A DNA stretch of 64,000 nt from Peredibacter sp045999315 (GTDB lineage Bacteria; Bdellovibrionota; Bacteriovoracia; Bacteriovoracales; Bacteriovoracaceae). Positions 32,911 through 42,304 of the stretch are shown one piece after another (position 1 is the stretch's first letter; each line of letters starts with the position of its first letter). Below the pieces are notes generated by a model, which was not told the origin of the DNA, made no database searches, and saw only the letters and a program-made list of their open reading frames with translations. The position numbers and the translations under genes were made by a program. The stretch is from the NCBI RefSeq assembly GCF_045999315.1, contig NZ_CP174607.1:62001-126000 (forward strand), given 5' to 3'.

Positions 32911-34653
32911 ATGCGCATTTTACTGACTTTAACTTTACTACTTTCCTTGAACGCACAGGCCTTAAGCGATTCAAAATACTTCGAACGGCCCTTAAGCTGT
33001 CCGCTTCGTTTTTCTTCTCTGTCTACTTTGAGAGACCAGGTCCAAATCCTTGTGTCTTCTCTAGGTAACGGTTGTACTAAAGAAAATCAACAGGCCATCA
33101 ATTCGTTAAACTCGAACGTTGCAAACCTTGAAGGTATTTACAACAGTTATAACACCTACAATACCGAAGGAAGCAGTACGAATGCTCAGTACGCCAAAAA
33201 CGTAGGACAGGTACTGGGTAATATCAATCTTATTACGTCGAACAACTCGTGTTTTTACGATATCAAGTCTCGTGGTGTTTTACCGGTACTAGGTGACGTG
33301 ATCATGAGTGCCTCACAATTAGGACTTCTCGTTCCAAGTGCCACAGGGACGGTCATTGCGGCCGGTGGTTTTATCGCTGGTTCAAGTCTTAAAATTATCA
33401 ATGAACTGGTAAAAAAGAAGTTCAACTTCAATAAACCTGAAGAGCGTCGTGCCTTCATTCAACTGAATTGTGCCTTCTTTGACAGCCGCCGCCTGATGGA
33501 AGAATCAGGGATTTTTAATCCTGAGACTGAAGAATTCAGGGAAGAAATTGTTAATCAGCTTCGTCGTGAAAGGGCCGAGCTTTTAAAGCTCCAAAAGAAA
33601 CAGGAAAACGACGTTAAAGAATTGGATGAAATGCTGACCCAGGTGATTAATAACCTTCCAGGTATTGAAGATAAAAATCTTGACCCTGTCCTTGCCCGAA
33701 CATTTGACGAGGTCACAACTGCTCTTGCCTCGAAGCCAGCAGATTATTCACAAAAACTTCGTCAGGTCACATACCTTAACGAGCGCATCAATAAACTGAT
33801 TGATGGCACCCAAAAACTTGTTCTCGATTCAAAAACAGAGCCAGCAAGACAACTCCTCCTTTCAAGTCTTTTAAAGATTCAGGATGATTTGGCCCTGAAT
33901 GGTAAGGCATGGACCAACACCATAGATGAATTTGAAATGAGTGTGCGCGGCCCACTGATGGCCTTTATTGGACCTGTGAGTGATGCTCTAAGAAAAGAAC
34001 TCGCTTCAGTCGAGTCTGAGTTAGCGGCCACTGATTTGGACGCAACCAAAGACATTGCTCGTTTCAGAATTCGTATCAAAGAAGGAAAAGACTCTGCGTG
34101 GGGAATTGCTCTTCGTTTAAATTCACTTGATGCGAAGATCGCTTCCCTGGACAATCGCGCCTTTTCAAATCTGTTCTCTGACTTAGATGAAGGGACTTCA
34201 AATGCGGTGGAACTTCTGGATTATTATCGGACTCTCCAAAGCAGTATCCTGGGGCGTGAAGGAAAAGATTATTTAAAGAACGCCATCAAAGTTGGCCTTA
34301 ACATGAAAGAAGGTCTCGAGCGTCAGCTCCTTCTGCTAAAGGCCACTAAAACACCACGTGAACGTTGCTCGGCCGCAGAAAAAGCGCGCTTTGCCTGGAG
34401 CCAGTACCGTTACAAAATTCAAGAGGTGCATGACTTTGTGGCCACGAACCTTGATCTGTACCGTTCAAGTTTCCGGATTGGTAAAGAACGCCAAAAACGC
34501 GCGACTTCATTTGTGATTTCACAGATCGATACCGTAGAGGACTTCTTAAATGGAAAACAACCAGCAGAAGAATCCGCTGGTTATTTGATGAATGATGTTT
34601 CTAAAAAAGTAAAAGATGTAGAGATTCTACTCCACTCCACTGGATGCTTCTAA
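32911..34653 (+). CDS. Large exported helical protein of unknown function
   Basis: 580 residues from the ATG at 32911, which begins a clear Sec signal peptide (MRILLTLTLLLSLNAQALS); an upstream in-frame TTG has no support. The mature part has a hydrophobic Gly/Ala-rich segment near 125-160 (LPVLGDVIMSASQLGLLVPSATGTVIAAGGFIAG) that could enter a membrane, then long coiled-coil helices. A few Cys lie near both ends (SCPLRF, GNGCTKE, STGCF). It may be a surface or predation-associated fibre-like protein, but that is speculation. Its last four bases overlap the convergent rng gene. Confidence 0.72.
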   Translation: MRILLTLTLLLSLNAQALSDSKYFERPLSCPLRFSSLSTLRDQVQILVSSLGNGCTKENQQAINSLNSNVANLEGIYNSYNTYNTEGSSTNAQYAKNVGQVLGNINLITSNNSCFYDIKSRGVLPVLGDVIMSASQLGLLVPSATGTVIAAGGFIAGSSLKIINELVKKKFNFNKPEERRAFIQLNCAFFDSRRLMEESGIFNPETEEFREEIVNQLRRERAELLKLQKKQENDVKELDEMLTQVINNLPGIEDKNLDPVLARTFDEVTTALASKPADYSQKLRQVTYLNERINKLIDGTQKLVLDSKTEPARQLLLSSLLKIQDDLALNGKAWTNTIDEFEMSVRGPLMAFIGPVSDALRKELASVESELAATDLDATKDIARFRIRIKEGKDSAWGIALRLNSLDAKIASLDNRAFSNLFSDLDEGTSNAVELLDYYRTLQSSILGREGKDYLKNAIKVGLNMKEGLERQLLLLKATKTPRERCSAAEKARFAWSQYRYKIQEVHDFVATNLDLYRSSFRIGKERQKRATSFVISQIDTVEDFLNGKQPAEESAGYLMNDVSKKVKDVEILLHSTGCF

Positions 34654-36227
34654 GTCTCAGGGGCGTAGATCTCATATTGTTCAGCGTGATAGTTGTTATC
34701 AGCACGAACAAGAAGCGTTTTATTGTGAGTTTCTTCCAGCACTTCAATGATACCGAAGTCCTCGGAAGATAATTTTGCACACACTTCTGGGTGAGCGAAG
34801 ATCGTAATCTTCCCTGCACTTGAGCGCTTCATCACTTTCTGAAGCTCACGAATCACTTCAAAGCTCACGGTCTCAACCGACTTCACGCGGCCCACACCTT
34901 CACAATAAGGACAAGGCTCGCACATGGTACGGATAAGAGTATCGCGAGTACGCTTACGGGTCATTTCAACCAGACCAAGGCCTGAAATTGGAAGCACGTT
35001 CGTTTTAGAGCGGTCTTTTTTAAGAGCTTCAAGGAGCGAAGTGTACACCTGAGTACGGTGTTCTTCTTTTTCCATATCAATGAAGTCGATAATGATGATC
35101 CCACCACAGTTTCTTAAACGCAGCTGATAAACGATTTCTTTTACTGCCTCAAGGTTTGTTTTAAGAATCGTTTCTTCGAGAGTTTTCTTCCCTACAAACT
35201 TTCCTGTGTTCACATCAATTGAAACCAGGGCCTCTGTCTGGTCAATATTGATGGACCCACCAGACTTCAAGAACACCTGATTTGAAAGAGCTCTTTCGAT
35301 CTCAATATCAATTCCGTAATGTTCAAAAATCGGCAACTCTCCATCATAAAATTTAATCTTCGCTTTATGATGAGGGATAAAACGCTGAATGAATTTTTCA
35401 ATCTGCTTCACCGATGATTTTGAATCAGCGATAAGATTATCCACGTCCTCATCCATAATATCGCGGAGAGCGCGTTGGATGAATGAAAGATCCTGGTGAA
35501 GTTCAATCGGGGCCTTCGCCTTCTCCATCTTTTTTTGAACGTCTTTCCAGATTTTCACCAGATTGTTGTAATCGTTCTTAAGAACTTTATAGCTCTGACC
35601 TTCGGCCACAGTACGAGCGATCACGCCAACACCTTCAGGACGAATAGAATCCAAAATATCTTTTAAACGCTTTCTTTCTTCTTCTGATTCAATTCTGCGA
35701 GACACACCTGTGTGCTCGATAAATGGCATATACACGATATGGCGGCCAGCAAGCGTGATATGACGAGTAACTCTTGGACCTTTGGTAGAAATCGGCTCTT
35801 TGGCGATTTGAACCACGATCTCATCACCTTCTTTAAGAAAGTCTTGGATCTTTACGTCCGGGCGGAACTTCATGTCTACGGTTTCTGTCAGTGTGGAAAA
35901 TTCGTCTGGGATCACTTCACCCAGGCGTTTTGTGTTGGCCTCGGTTGTTTCGATTCGGCTTTGCATTTCTCGCTGCTCTTCCAAGGTAGGAAGATAAGCG
36001 TCGTCTACATACAGGAAGGCGGCGCGCTCCTGACCGATATCAATGAAGGCAGACTGCATTCCCGGAAGAACTCTTAAAACTCTTCCAAGATAGATATTAC
36101 CAACGATAGGGGCCGATTCATTTTTTGGGGAATGTCGCTCAATAAGGAAATCCAGGATCTCACCATTCTCAATGAGCGCAATACGCGACTCACTGTGAGT
36201 CTGGTTGACCACAAGTTCTTTTGCCAT
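34650..36227 (-). CDS. rng: Ribonuclease G/E family
   Basis: 525 residues, close to RNase G (about 490) and lacking the long RNase E scaffold tail. It opens with LVVNQTHSESRIALIENGEILDFLIERH, an S1 domain follows (GNIYLGRVLRVLPGMQSAFIDIGQERAAFLYVDD), and the nuclease core has GGIIIIDFIDMEKEEHR with two catalytic Asp. The zinc-link CEPCPYCEGVGRV is present. It cuts single-stranded AU-rich RNA, matures 16S rRNA and degrades mRNA. Confidence 0.94.
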   Translation of the reverse strand: MAKELVVNQTHSESRIALIENGEILDFLIERHSPKNESAPIVGNIYLGRVLRVLPGMQSAFIDIGQERAAFLYVDDAYLPTLEEQREMQSRIETTEANTKRLGEVIPDEFSTLTETVDMKFRPDVKIQDFLKEGDEIVVQIAKEPISTKGPRVTRHITLAGRHIVYMPFIEHTGVSRRIESEEERKRLKDILDSIRPEGVGVIARTVAEGQSYKVLKNDYNNLVKIWKDVQKKMEKAKAPIELHQDLSFIQRALRDIMDEDVDNLIADSKSSVKQIEKFIQRFIPHHKAKIKFYDGELPIFEHYGIDIEIERALSNQVFLKSGGSINIDQTEALVSIDVNTGKFVGKKTLEETILKTNLEAVKEIVYQLRLRNCGGIIIIDFIDMEKEEHRTQVYTSLLEALKKDRSKTNVLPISGLGLVEMTRKRTRDTLIRTMCEPCPYCEGVGRVKSVETVSFEVIRELQKVMKRSSAGKITIFAHPEVCAKLSSEDFGIIEVLEETHNKTLLVRADNNYHAEQYEIYAPET

Positions 36228-36329
36228 GAAAAATGTCCTAATTCTAAAAACTTAATAACTTAAAATTAGGACCAGAATACAGGCAAAAGAACCATTAATA
36301 AAGTCGGCAATGTATGCTGCGGCAGCCTA

Positions 36330-37622
36330 TTATGTCAGCATGCCGACGATTGTCGCAGTAAGAAGCGATGCAATCGTACCACCTAGAAGTGCCTTCCAAC
36401 CTAATTCAGAGAGCATACCTCTTTTCGATGGAGCAAGTGCACCAATTCCTCCCACCTGAATACCGATAGAAGAAAAGTTGGCAAAACCACTCAAGATGTA
36501 TGTCGCCATGATGATTGATTTAGGATCTTGAAGCACTCCGCTCTCTTTCATTTTACCAAGAGTTGTATAGGCCACGAATTCGTTAAGGATGGTTTTCTCA
36601 CCAAGAAGCTGACCGATGTGAACCATATCAGACTTCGCAATACCAAGAAGCCACACAAAAGGAGCACATACGTAACCAAGTACGAATTGAAGAGTTAGAC
36701 CATTGTATTGGCCGCCAGTTAGGTTAACGATCACATCGTTAAGACCTGTGTAGTAACCAAGAACATCTGAAAGAAGATAGTTCACCATCGCGATCATAGC
36801 GATGAACACGATAAGCATTGAACCAACGTTGAACGCAAGTTTAAGACCGTCTTCTGTACCAACTGCGATGGCCTCGATGATGTTTGAACCAACTTTCTCT
36901 TCTGTAAGTTCAATTTTTTCATCAATCTCTTCAGTCTGAGGAAGAAGCATTTTAGAAACAACGATGGTTGCTGGAGCAGACATTACAGAAGCAGCAAGTA
37001 AGTGTTTCGCGAAGAAAAGTTGTTGAACAGGATCGTTACCGCCAAGGAAACCAACGTAAGCAGCAAGTACACCACCAGCAGTGTTGGCCATACCACCTAC
37101 CATTACGCAAAGAATCTCTGAACGAGTCATCTTTGGAAGATAAGGCTTAATAAGAAGAGGAGCTTCTGTTTGACCAAGGAAGATGTTCGCTGTTGTAGAA
37201 AGGTTTTCAGCACCTGAAATTTTTAGGAACTTACCCATGATCCACGAAAGACCGTAAACGATCTTCTGAAGAATTCCGAGGTAGAACAGAAGACTCGTAA
37301 GGGCCGAGAAGAAGATAATCGTTGGAAGAATCTGGAACGCAAAAATGAAACCAAACGAGTTCACGTTCAGAAGTCCGCCGAACACGAAGTTTGAACCTTG
37401 GCGTGTGAAATCTAGGATCACAACAAAAAAGCTAGAGATTTTGTCGAATAATGCTGCGACGAAAGGAATGTGGATAATACCGACCGCAAAAGCGATTTGG
37501 AGGAAAAATCCAAGACTAACTAATTTCCAGTTAATGTCTTTTTTCTTTGAACTGAAGAGATAGAGAACCCCTACCAGAACTGCAATTCCTAAAATTCCGC
37601 GCAAAAACGACTCTAGGTTCAT
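36330..37622 (-). CDS. nupC: Concentrative nucleoside transporter (NupC/CNT)
   Basis: 430 residues, about ten membrane segments. It has the CNT motifs GQTEAPLLIKPYLPKMTRSE, ILNEFVAYTTLG (N-E-F) and LSGFANFSSIGIQVGGIGALAPSKRG. These proteins import nucleosides using a proton or sodium gradient. It lies back to back with the deoA-punA-cdd salvage block, with one small exported gene between. Its promoter overlaps a near-perfect 25-base palindrome, which suggests repression. Confidence 0.93.
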   Translation of the reverse strand: MNLESFLRGILGIAVLVGVLYLFSSKKKDINWKLVSLGFFLQIAFAVGIIHIPFVAALFDKISSFFVVILDFTRQGSNFVFGGLLNVNSFGFIFAFQILPTIIFFSALTSLLFYLGILQKIVYGLSWIMGKFLKISGAENLSTTANIFLGQTEAPLLIKPYLPKMTRSEILCVMVGGMANTAGGVLAAYVGFLGGNDPVQQLFFAKHLLAASVMSAPATIVVSKMLLPQTEEIDEKIELTEEKVGSNIIEAIAVGTEDGLKLAFNVGSMLIVFIAMIAMVNYLLSDVLGYYTGLNDVIVNLTGGQYNGLTLQFVLGYVCAPFVWLLGIAKSDMVHIGQLLGEKTILNEFVAYTTLGKMKESGVLQDPKSIIMATYILSGFANFSSIGIQVGGIGALAPSKRGMLSELGWKALLGGTIASLLTATIVGMLT

Positions 37623-37659
37623 AGAACTCCCAGCTATTAGCAGTGCTAATGTAAATGTT

Positions 37660-37705
37660 TAGTGTAACTCATAGAGTTATACTAATAGGGAGTTAATAAT
37701 GGCAA
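37660..37705 (-). promoter_or_regulatory. nupC promoter with overlapping palindromic operator
   Basis: The minus strand has -35 TTGCCA (37700-37705) and -10 TATAAC (37676-37681) with 18 bases between. A palindrome at 37660-37684 has arms TAGTGTAACTC and GAGTTATACTA, which match in 10 of 11 positions around a central ATA, and covers the -10 box. This is the geometry of a repressor site. Confidence 0.6.
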
Positions 37706-37721
37706 GAAAAAGTCGGGTATT

Positions 37722-38114
37722 TTAGAAAGTCATTTGCCAGAACTGAGTGCCATACTGCACCTCAGGTAATGTCAGATTTCCAGCATTTTCGGCATGCCAG
37801 GCCACTCTTTCTGAGGAATTGAATTCCACTGAAGATGTAAGGTCGTCCTGATTTCTTTGCACACTGTCGTAAGCAACCCAGATCACTCCAAGGATTACAC
37901 CGATGGCAGCTCCGGTCCAAATATTCGAAACGTGCTGGCTTGGTTTATCAACAAATGAAAGAGTCGAAAGACCAAGAATCGCCCCGCCCACACCTGCAGC
38001 TCCCACCAGGATTAAATCATTTTGAGTGTTCTTGATGAGATCGTCTTCTTGAGCGAAGGCCGCTGACGGAAGAACGAAAGAGAGACACAAGAGTAAACAA
38101 ATGATTTTTTTCAT
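37722..38114 (-). CDS. Small exported/membrane protein of unknown function
   Basis: 130 residues from the ATG at 38114 (AGGA upstream); a longer in-frame version would start before the deoA promoter region and is unlikely. It has a signal peptide (IICLLLCLSFVLPSAAFA), then two Gly-rich hydrophobic segments (LILVGAAGVGGAILGLSTL and IWTGAAIGVILGVIWVAY) separated by a short loop. The layout is that of small glycine-zipper membrane proteins. No family recognised. Confidence 0.68.
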   Translation of the reverse strand: MKKIICLLLCLSFVLPSAAFAQEDDLIKNTQNDLILVGAAGVGGAILGLSTLSFVDKPSQHVSNIWTGAAIGVILGVIWVAYDSVQRNQDDLTSSVEFNSSERVAWHAENAGNLTLPEVQYGTQFWQMTF

Positions 38115-38135
38115 ACCAAATCCTATGGAGTTAGA

Positions 38136-38185
38136 TTGCAAACGAGAGTCCATGAGACTATGATAAGTGCCCATCTTAAAGATGG
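38136..38185 (+). promoter_or_regulatory. deoA-punA-cdd promoter with downstream operator
   Basis: -35 TTGCAA (38136-38141) and -10 TATGAT (38159-38164) are 17 bases apart. The predicted start near 38171 coincides with a perfect 7-1-7 palindrome, CCATCTTAAAGATGG (38171-38185). A repressor bound at +1 to +15 would block initiation or elongation. The site differs in sequence from the nupC palindrome. Confidence 0.6.
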
Positions 38186-38214
38186 CAAATCTGATATTGC
38201 ATTGAGAGCTAGAA

Positions 38215-39537
38215 ATGACGAATGAAAATTTTCAAGTGTACCCCCTGATCGACAAGAAAAAACGTGGGGAACGTTTAACCAACAAAGAAATCAAATGGTT
38301 CATCCAGAGCTATACTGACGGCAAATTACCTGACTATCAAATGTCGGCGATGTTAATGGCCATGTTCATTAAGGGCATGGATGTGTCTGAGACGGCCTAT
38401 TTAACAGATGCCATGCTCGAGTCTGGGAAACAACTGAAGTTTCCTGGAAAGAACGTGATTGATAAACACTCAACTGGTGGAATTGGTGACAAGGCCTCTT
38501 TCATTCTCGCCCCTATCGCTTCGGCCGCAGGCGTGAAAGTTCCCATGATCGCTGGTCGTGGTCTTGGTCACACAGGTGGAACAGTTGATAAAGTAGAGGC
38601 GATTAAAGGTTTCAGTACGGCCCTTGATCTCGATACATTTTCTCAGAAATTAAATAAAGAAGGTCTGGTTCTGATTGGTCAAACTCCGGAGATCGCTCCG
38701 GCCGATCGTCTGATCTATGCTCTTCGTGATGTGACTGCCACCATCGACTCTATTCCTCTTATTACTGCATCTATCATGAGTAAGAAGCTTGCTGAAGGTG
38801 CAAACGGAATCGTGTTTGATATTAAATGCGGCACAGGTGCTTTCATGCGCACTCCAAAAGATGCACGTAATCTTGGTAAGAGCCTGATCGCGACTTCGAA
38901 ACGCTTTAAGAAAAAAGCAGTGGCCCTGATCACGGACATGAACCAACCACTTGGTAATACTGTTGGACACTCTCACGAAATCATCGAGAGTATCGAAACA
39001 CTTAAAGGTAATGGTCCAAAAGATCTTACAGATATTTCAATCGCCCTTGCGGCCCATATGATTCATATCGCAGGTGTAGAGAAGACCTTCGAGAAGGCCC
39101 ACAAAAAAGCACTAGAGATGGTGAGTTCTGGGAAGGCCCTGGAAGAATTCAGGAAACTTCTTAAGTCTCAAGACGGTGACGAGCGAGTGATTGATGACTA
39201 CTCTCTTCTTCCGCTTGCTTCTGCCGAGACTCAAGTTCTTGCTCCGAAGGCCGGCTTCATCAAGATGTTCCAGAATGAACAGATCGGACTTCTTCTGATT
39301 GAACTTGGCGGTGGCAGAAAAACGAAAGCAGATCTTATTGATCACTCAGTAGGATTCACGTTCCACAAAAAGATCGGTGATAAAGTGAAGAAAGGCGAAC
39401 CTATTTTCACCATTCATCACCATCCACACCAACAGCCGATTGTAGAAAAAATTAAAGCTCAATTCGTAAAAGAAGTTCTCACCATGTCTTCTACGAAAGT
39501 AAAAGCACCAAAACTTATTATTGAAAAACTAAGCTAA
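38215..39537 (+). CDS. deoA: Thymidine/pyrimidine-nucleoside phosphorylase
   Basis: 440 residues. It has the family signature KHSTGGIGDKASFILAPIASAAGVKVPMIAGRGLGHTGGTVDK near 80-125 and an EGANGIVFDIKCGTGAFM loop. The C-terminal domain ends in KVKKGEPIFTIHHH. It splits thymidine (and perhaps uridine) with phosphate to the base and deoxyribose-1-phosphate. First gene of a salvage operon. Confidence 0.93.
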   Translation: MTNENFQVYPLIDKKKRGERLTNKEIKWFIQSYTDGKLPDYQMSAMLMAMFIKGMDVSETAYLTDAMLESGKQLKFPGKNVIDKHSTGGIGDKASFILAPIASAAGVKVPMIAGRGLGHTGGTVDKVEAIKGFSTALDLDTFSQKLNKEGLVLIGQTPEIAPADRLIYALRDVTATIDSIPLITASIMSKKLAEGANGIVFDIKCGTGAFMRTPKDARNLGKSLIATSKRFKKKAVALITDMNQPLGNTVGHSHEIIESIETLKGNGPKDLTDISIALAAHMIHIAGVEKTFEKAHKKALEMVSSGKALEEFRKLLKSQDGDERVIDDYSLLPLASAETQVLAPKAGFIKMFQNEQIGLLLIELGGGRKTKADLIDHSVGFTFHKKIGDKVKKGEPIFTIHHHPHQQPIVEKIKAQFVKEVLTMSSTKVKAPKLIIEKLS

Positions 39538-39546
39538 GGACAACAT

Positions 39547-40383
39547 ATGTCGATGACAAAAATTCTTGAGGCCTCACAGTATATCCTCTCTAAGATCAAC
39601 AACAAGAAACCAAAAATTGGTATCGTCCTTGGTTCTGGTCTTGGGATTTACATTGATCAAATTCAAAATAAAACAATCATTCCTTATCAAGACATCCCAC
39701 ACTTCAAACGTACATCTGTAGAAGGTCACTCTGGTGCCCTGATTGTCGGTGAAGTTCATGGTGTAACTGTTGCCGCTCTTCAAGGTCGTCTTCACGCGTA
39801 TGAAGGTTATGCTGGTGAAGAGATCGTTCTTCCTGTGAGAACACTCGCCGCTCTTGGAGTTGAAACTGTTTTCCTGACAAACGCTTCAGGCGGTATCAAT
39901 CCTGATTTCCACCCGGGCGATCTTGTGGCCATTACTGATCACATTAACCTCTCTGGTCGCAACCCTTTGGTTGGACCAAATATTGCTGAGCTTGGACCTC
40001 GTTTCCCGGACATGGGGAACGCCTACGATAAAGAAATGCGAGATGTCCTTCATGCTGTTGCTAAATCTCACCACGTAGAAATCAAAGACGGAGTTTACTG
40101 CTCTGTTTTAGGTCCGACTTATGAAACTCCGGCCGAAATCCGCATGATGAGAATCATCGGAGCAGACCTGGTTGGTATGAGTACTGTTCCGGAAGTGATC
40201 GCTGCTAATCACCTTGGACTTAAAGTAGTAGGTGTTGCTTGTATCACGAACTATGCGGCCGGAATCAAACAAGAAAAATTAAGTCACGCAGACGTTAAAA
40301 AAGTGGCAGAAAAGGCCATGGTTGGATTTGCTACCATTTTAACTGAAACTATAGGTGAGTTAAAAAGAATGGGAAAAGTTTAA
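39547..40383 (+). CDS. punA: Purine-nucleoside phosphorylase (trimeric class)
   Basis: 278 residues. It has the trimeric PNP motifs GIVLGSGLGIY, EGHSGALIVG, GRLHAYEGYAGEEIVLPVRTLAALGVETVFLTNASGGINPDFHPGDLV and GMSTVPEVIAANHLGLKVVGVACITNYAAGI. It cleaves guanosine and inosine-type nucleosides with phosphate. Nine bases after deoA; its stop overlaps the cdd start (TAATG). Confidence 0.93.
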   Translation: MSMTKILEASQYILSKINNKKPKIGIVLGSGLGIYIDQIQNKTIIPYQDIPHFKRTSVEGHSGALIVGEVHGVTVAALQGRLHAYEGYAGEEIVLPVRTLAALGVETVFLTNASGGINPDFHPGDLVAITDHINLSGRNPLVGPNIAELGPRFPDMGNAYDKEMRDVLHAVAKSHHVEIKDGVYCSVLGPTYETPAEIRMMRIIGADLVGMSTVPEVIAANHLGLKVVGVACITNYAAGIKQEKLSHADVKKVAEKAMVGFATILTETIGELKRMGKV

Positions 40384-40763
40384 TGAGTCTACGAGATAAA
40401 GCATTAGATGCATCTACCCGTGCCTACTCACCGTATTCAACTGCAAAGGTTGGAGCGGCGATAGAGACAACGGACGGGAAAGTTTATCAAGGCTGCAATA
40501 TTGAAAATGCAAGCTATGGTGGAACTGTGTGTGCTGAGCGAGTTGCTATTTGGAAAGCGGTCTCAGACGGTCACATGAAATTGAAACGCATTTATGTTTA
40601 CACGAAAGACGGCTGGCCTCCTTGTGGTCTATGTCTTCAGGTGATCTCGGAATTTGCTGACCCAAGCTTAGAAATTACATTAGGAAATGAAACTGGAGTT
40701 GAGACGACGAAGAAGTTTAAAGAATTTCTGCCGCACGCCTTCACTCCAGAACATTTAGATTAA
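40383..40763 (+). CDS. cdd: Cytidine deaminase
   Basis: 126 residues, the tetrameric short form. Zinc-binding and catalytic residues are in GGTVCAERVAIWKA (CAE) and PPCGLCLQVISEF (PCGxC). The opening SPYSTAKVGAAIETTDG and CNIENASYGG are the usual substrate loops. It converts cytidine and deoxycytidine to uridine forms, feeding the phosphorylase two genes upstream. Confidence 0.96.
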   Translation: MSLRDKALDASTRAYSPYSTAKVGAAIETTDGKVYQGCNIENASYGGTVCAERVAIWKAVSDGHMKLKRIYVYTKDGWPPCGLCLQVISEFADPSLEITLGNETGVETTKKFKEFLPHAFTPEHLD

Positions 40764-40804
40764 ACTATAAAATATAGGGATGAGGCGAATGTCTCATTTA
40801 TTAC

Positions 40805-42121
40805 ATGCAAGAAAAAGAAAAGACCTACGAGTCGTCTAAAGAGTTATTAAGCTCCCTCAACTTTGTTGTTATCGACTTGGAAACAACAGGCGGAAATCCA
40901 GAGACAGAAAAAATCATCGAAATTGGAATGGTCCGCATTGAGGACCGCAAGATCACCGAAGAGCGTTCATTTCTAGTGAACCCTCAGAAGGAAATTCCTG
41001 ATTTCGTGCAAAAGCTCACTGGTATTCGCAAGGCCGATGTTGAGCACTCCCCTAAAATTGAAGAAGTGATTGATGAAATTGTTGAGTTCATCGGAGATTC
41101 AATTCTCGTGGCCCACAATACGTCATTTGATATTCCATTCTTAAATGGAGTTCTGAAAAAGCTTCAGCGTCCGACAATGGATAATAAGGTCATCTGTACT
41201 AACATCATGACCAAGTACATGATCCCGGACATCATGAGTTCAAACCTTCAGTACATGTCGCAGATTTTTGGCATCCATCACTCCCACGCTCACCGTGCGA
41301 TTGAAGATGCTCGGGCGACGGGACTTCTCCTTCTTAAGTATCTTGATATTTTTGAAAGTAAGAACATCCGTAAGATCAATCAGCTCTATTACCCTCGTAA
41401 TAAGTTTGAACTTGATCGTGCCATTATTGATGCTCATGAAGGTCTGGATAAGGTCTATGAAACGCTGGCCCTGATTTCGAATCCATGTGTCCTGACCGTA
41501 AAAGGTGACAATGGTGTGATCCTGACGATTCTTCCCATTAAATCTCCTAAGGACGAAGTGGAAGATCTTAAGGCCTACTTAGGTGACTTCCGTTGGAGTC
41601 AGATTCACATTCGTCTTTGTGGTCCTTTCATTGAAGGACTTTTCTTCATGAACGCAAACTTCGTGAAGATCCCTGAGACCTATCGTAAGAAGTCGATCGA
41701 ATATCTTAAAAAGAAACACAAACTTCCTCCTGCTCCTCGTTTAATGGACGAGCATGATTTTGTGGTGACTCCACATCTTATTAGCGGGCAGTTCATTGTG
41801 TATTCGTTCTTGAACTTTTCCCCTTATTCTCAACTGATCTTTAAATTTCCTTCTCACAAGAAGAAACTTCACCAGTTCCTCTTAGGACAAGTGACTCGTT
41901 TTGAGACCCAGCAGAAAGGTAAAAAGAAAGTTTTCATTCAGAATGATATTCGTGACATTTTCCTGAGCCTCTTCCACGATTCATTGGCGAAAGAGCCACA
42001 GGTATACCTGACACTCAGAATTGCTGATATCAAAGATGAGAAGAAGGCCTATCTGGATAAAATCGAAAAGCTTTCAGAGACTGAAGTCGATCGTTACAAC
42101 TTTCCTACGAAGCATCTGTAA
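40805..42121 (+). CDS. DEDDh (DnaQ-type) exonuclease with novel C-terminal domain
   Basis: 438 residues. The N-terminal 180 residues are a complete exonuclease domain: ExoI VVIDLETTGG (D-x-E), ExoII VAHNTSFDIPFL and ExoIII HSHAHRAIEDARATG (H and D). This matches the DNA polymerase III epsilon/PolC proofreading group. The remaining 260 residues contain no GIY-YIG or helicase motif that I can see; they are rich in beta-like strands with Phe and Lys and probably bind nucleic acid. It follows the salvage genes on the same strand by 41 bases. Confidence 0.82.
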   Translation: MQEKEKTYESSKELLSSLNFVVIDLETTGGNPETEKIIEIGMVRIEDRKITEERSFLVNPQKEIPDFVQKLTGIRKADVEHSPKIEEVIDEIVEFIGDSILVAHNTSFDIPFLNGVLKKLQRPTMDNKVICTNIMTKYMIPDIMSSNLQYMSQIFGIHHSHAHRAIEDARATGLLLLKYLDIFESKNIRKINQLYYPRNKFELDRAIIDAHEGLDKVYETLALISNPCVLTVKGDNGVILTILPIKSPKDEVEDLKAYLGDFRWSQIHIRLCGPFIEGLFFMNANFVKIPETYRKKSIEYLKKKHKLPPAPRLMDEHDFVVTPHLISGQFIVYSFLNFSPYSQLIFKFPSHKKKLHQFLLGQVTRFETQQKGKKKVFIQNDIRDIFLSLFHDSLAKEPQVYLTLRIADIKDEKKAYLDKIEKLSETEVDRYNFPTKHL

Positions 42122-42149
42122 TTACAAAACACAGAAATAATTTCTTTTT

Positions 42150-42175
42150 CGGGGAGTATTTTTTATTACTCCCCG
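42150..42175 (+). terminator. Strong hairpin after the exonuclease gene
   Basis: CGGGGAGTA pairs perfectly with TACTCCCCG around an eight-base A/T loop, 28 bases past the stop codon. No T-run follows it, so it may act as a 3' RNA-stabilising hairpin rather than a classical terminator. Confidence 0.5.
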
Positions 42176-42215
42176 CTCTGTATTTCATCTTATTTCAATG
42201 AATTACTTCTCTTAA

Positions 42216-42290
42216 AACTTTTCGGGAATCTTGCACCTTGGAGTGTGACCCGAAAGCTTCCATGACGCCCAATGAAGGGCGCCTTTTTAC
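42216..42290 (+). ncRNA. Candidate structured RNA or leader with terminator
   Basis: Two consecutive hairpins. The first (about 42219-42256) pairs TTCGGG with CCCGAA and, inside it, TTGCAC with GTGTGA, leaving a one-sided internal bulge. The second (42266-42281) is CGCCC/GGGCG around AATGAA, followed by CCTTTTTAC, a weak terminator tail. It lies just before a 24-codon reading frame. It could be a small RNA or a cis-acting leader. I could not match it to a known riboswitch by eye. Confidence 0.45.
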
Positions 42291-42304
42291 GAAAAGGATT
42301 TGTT

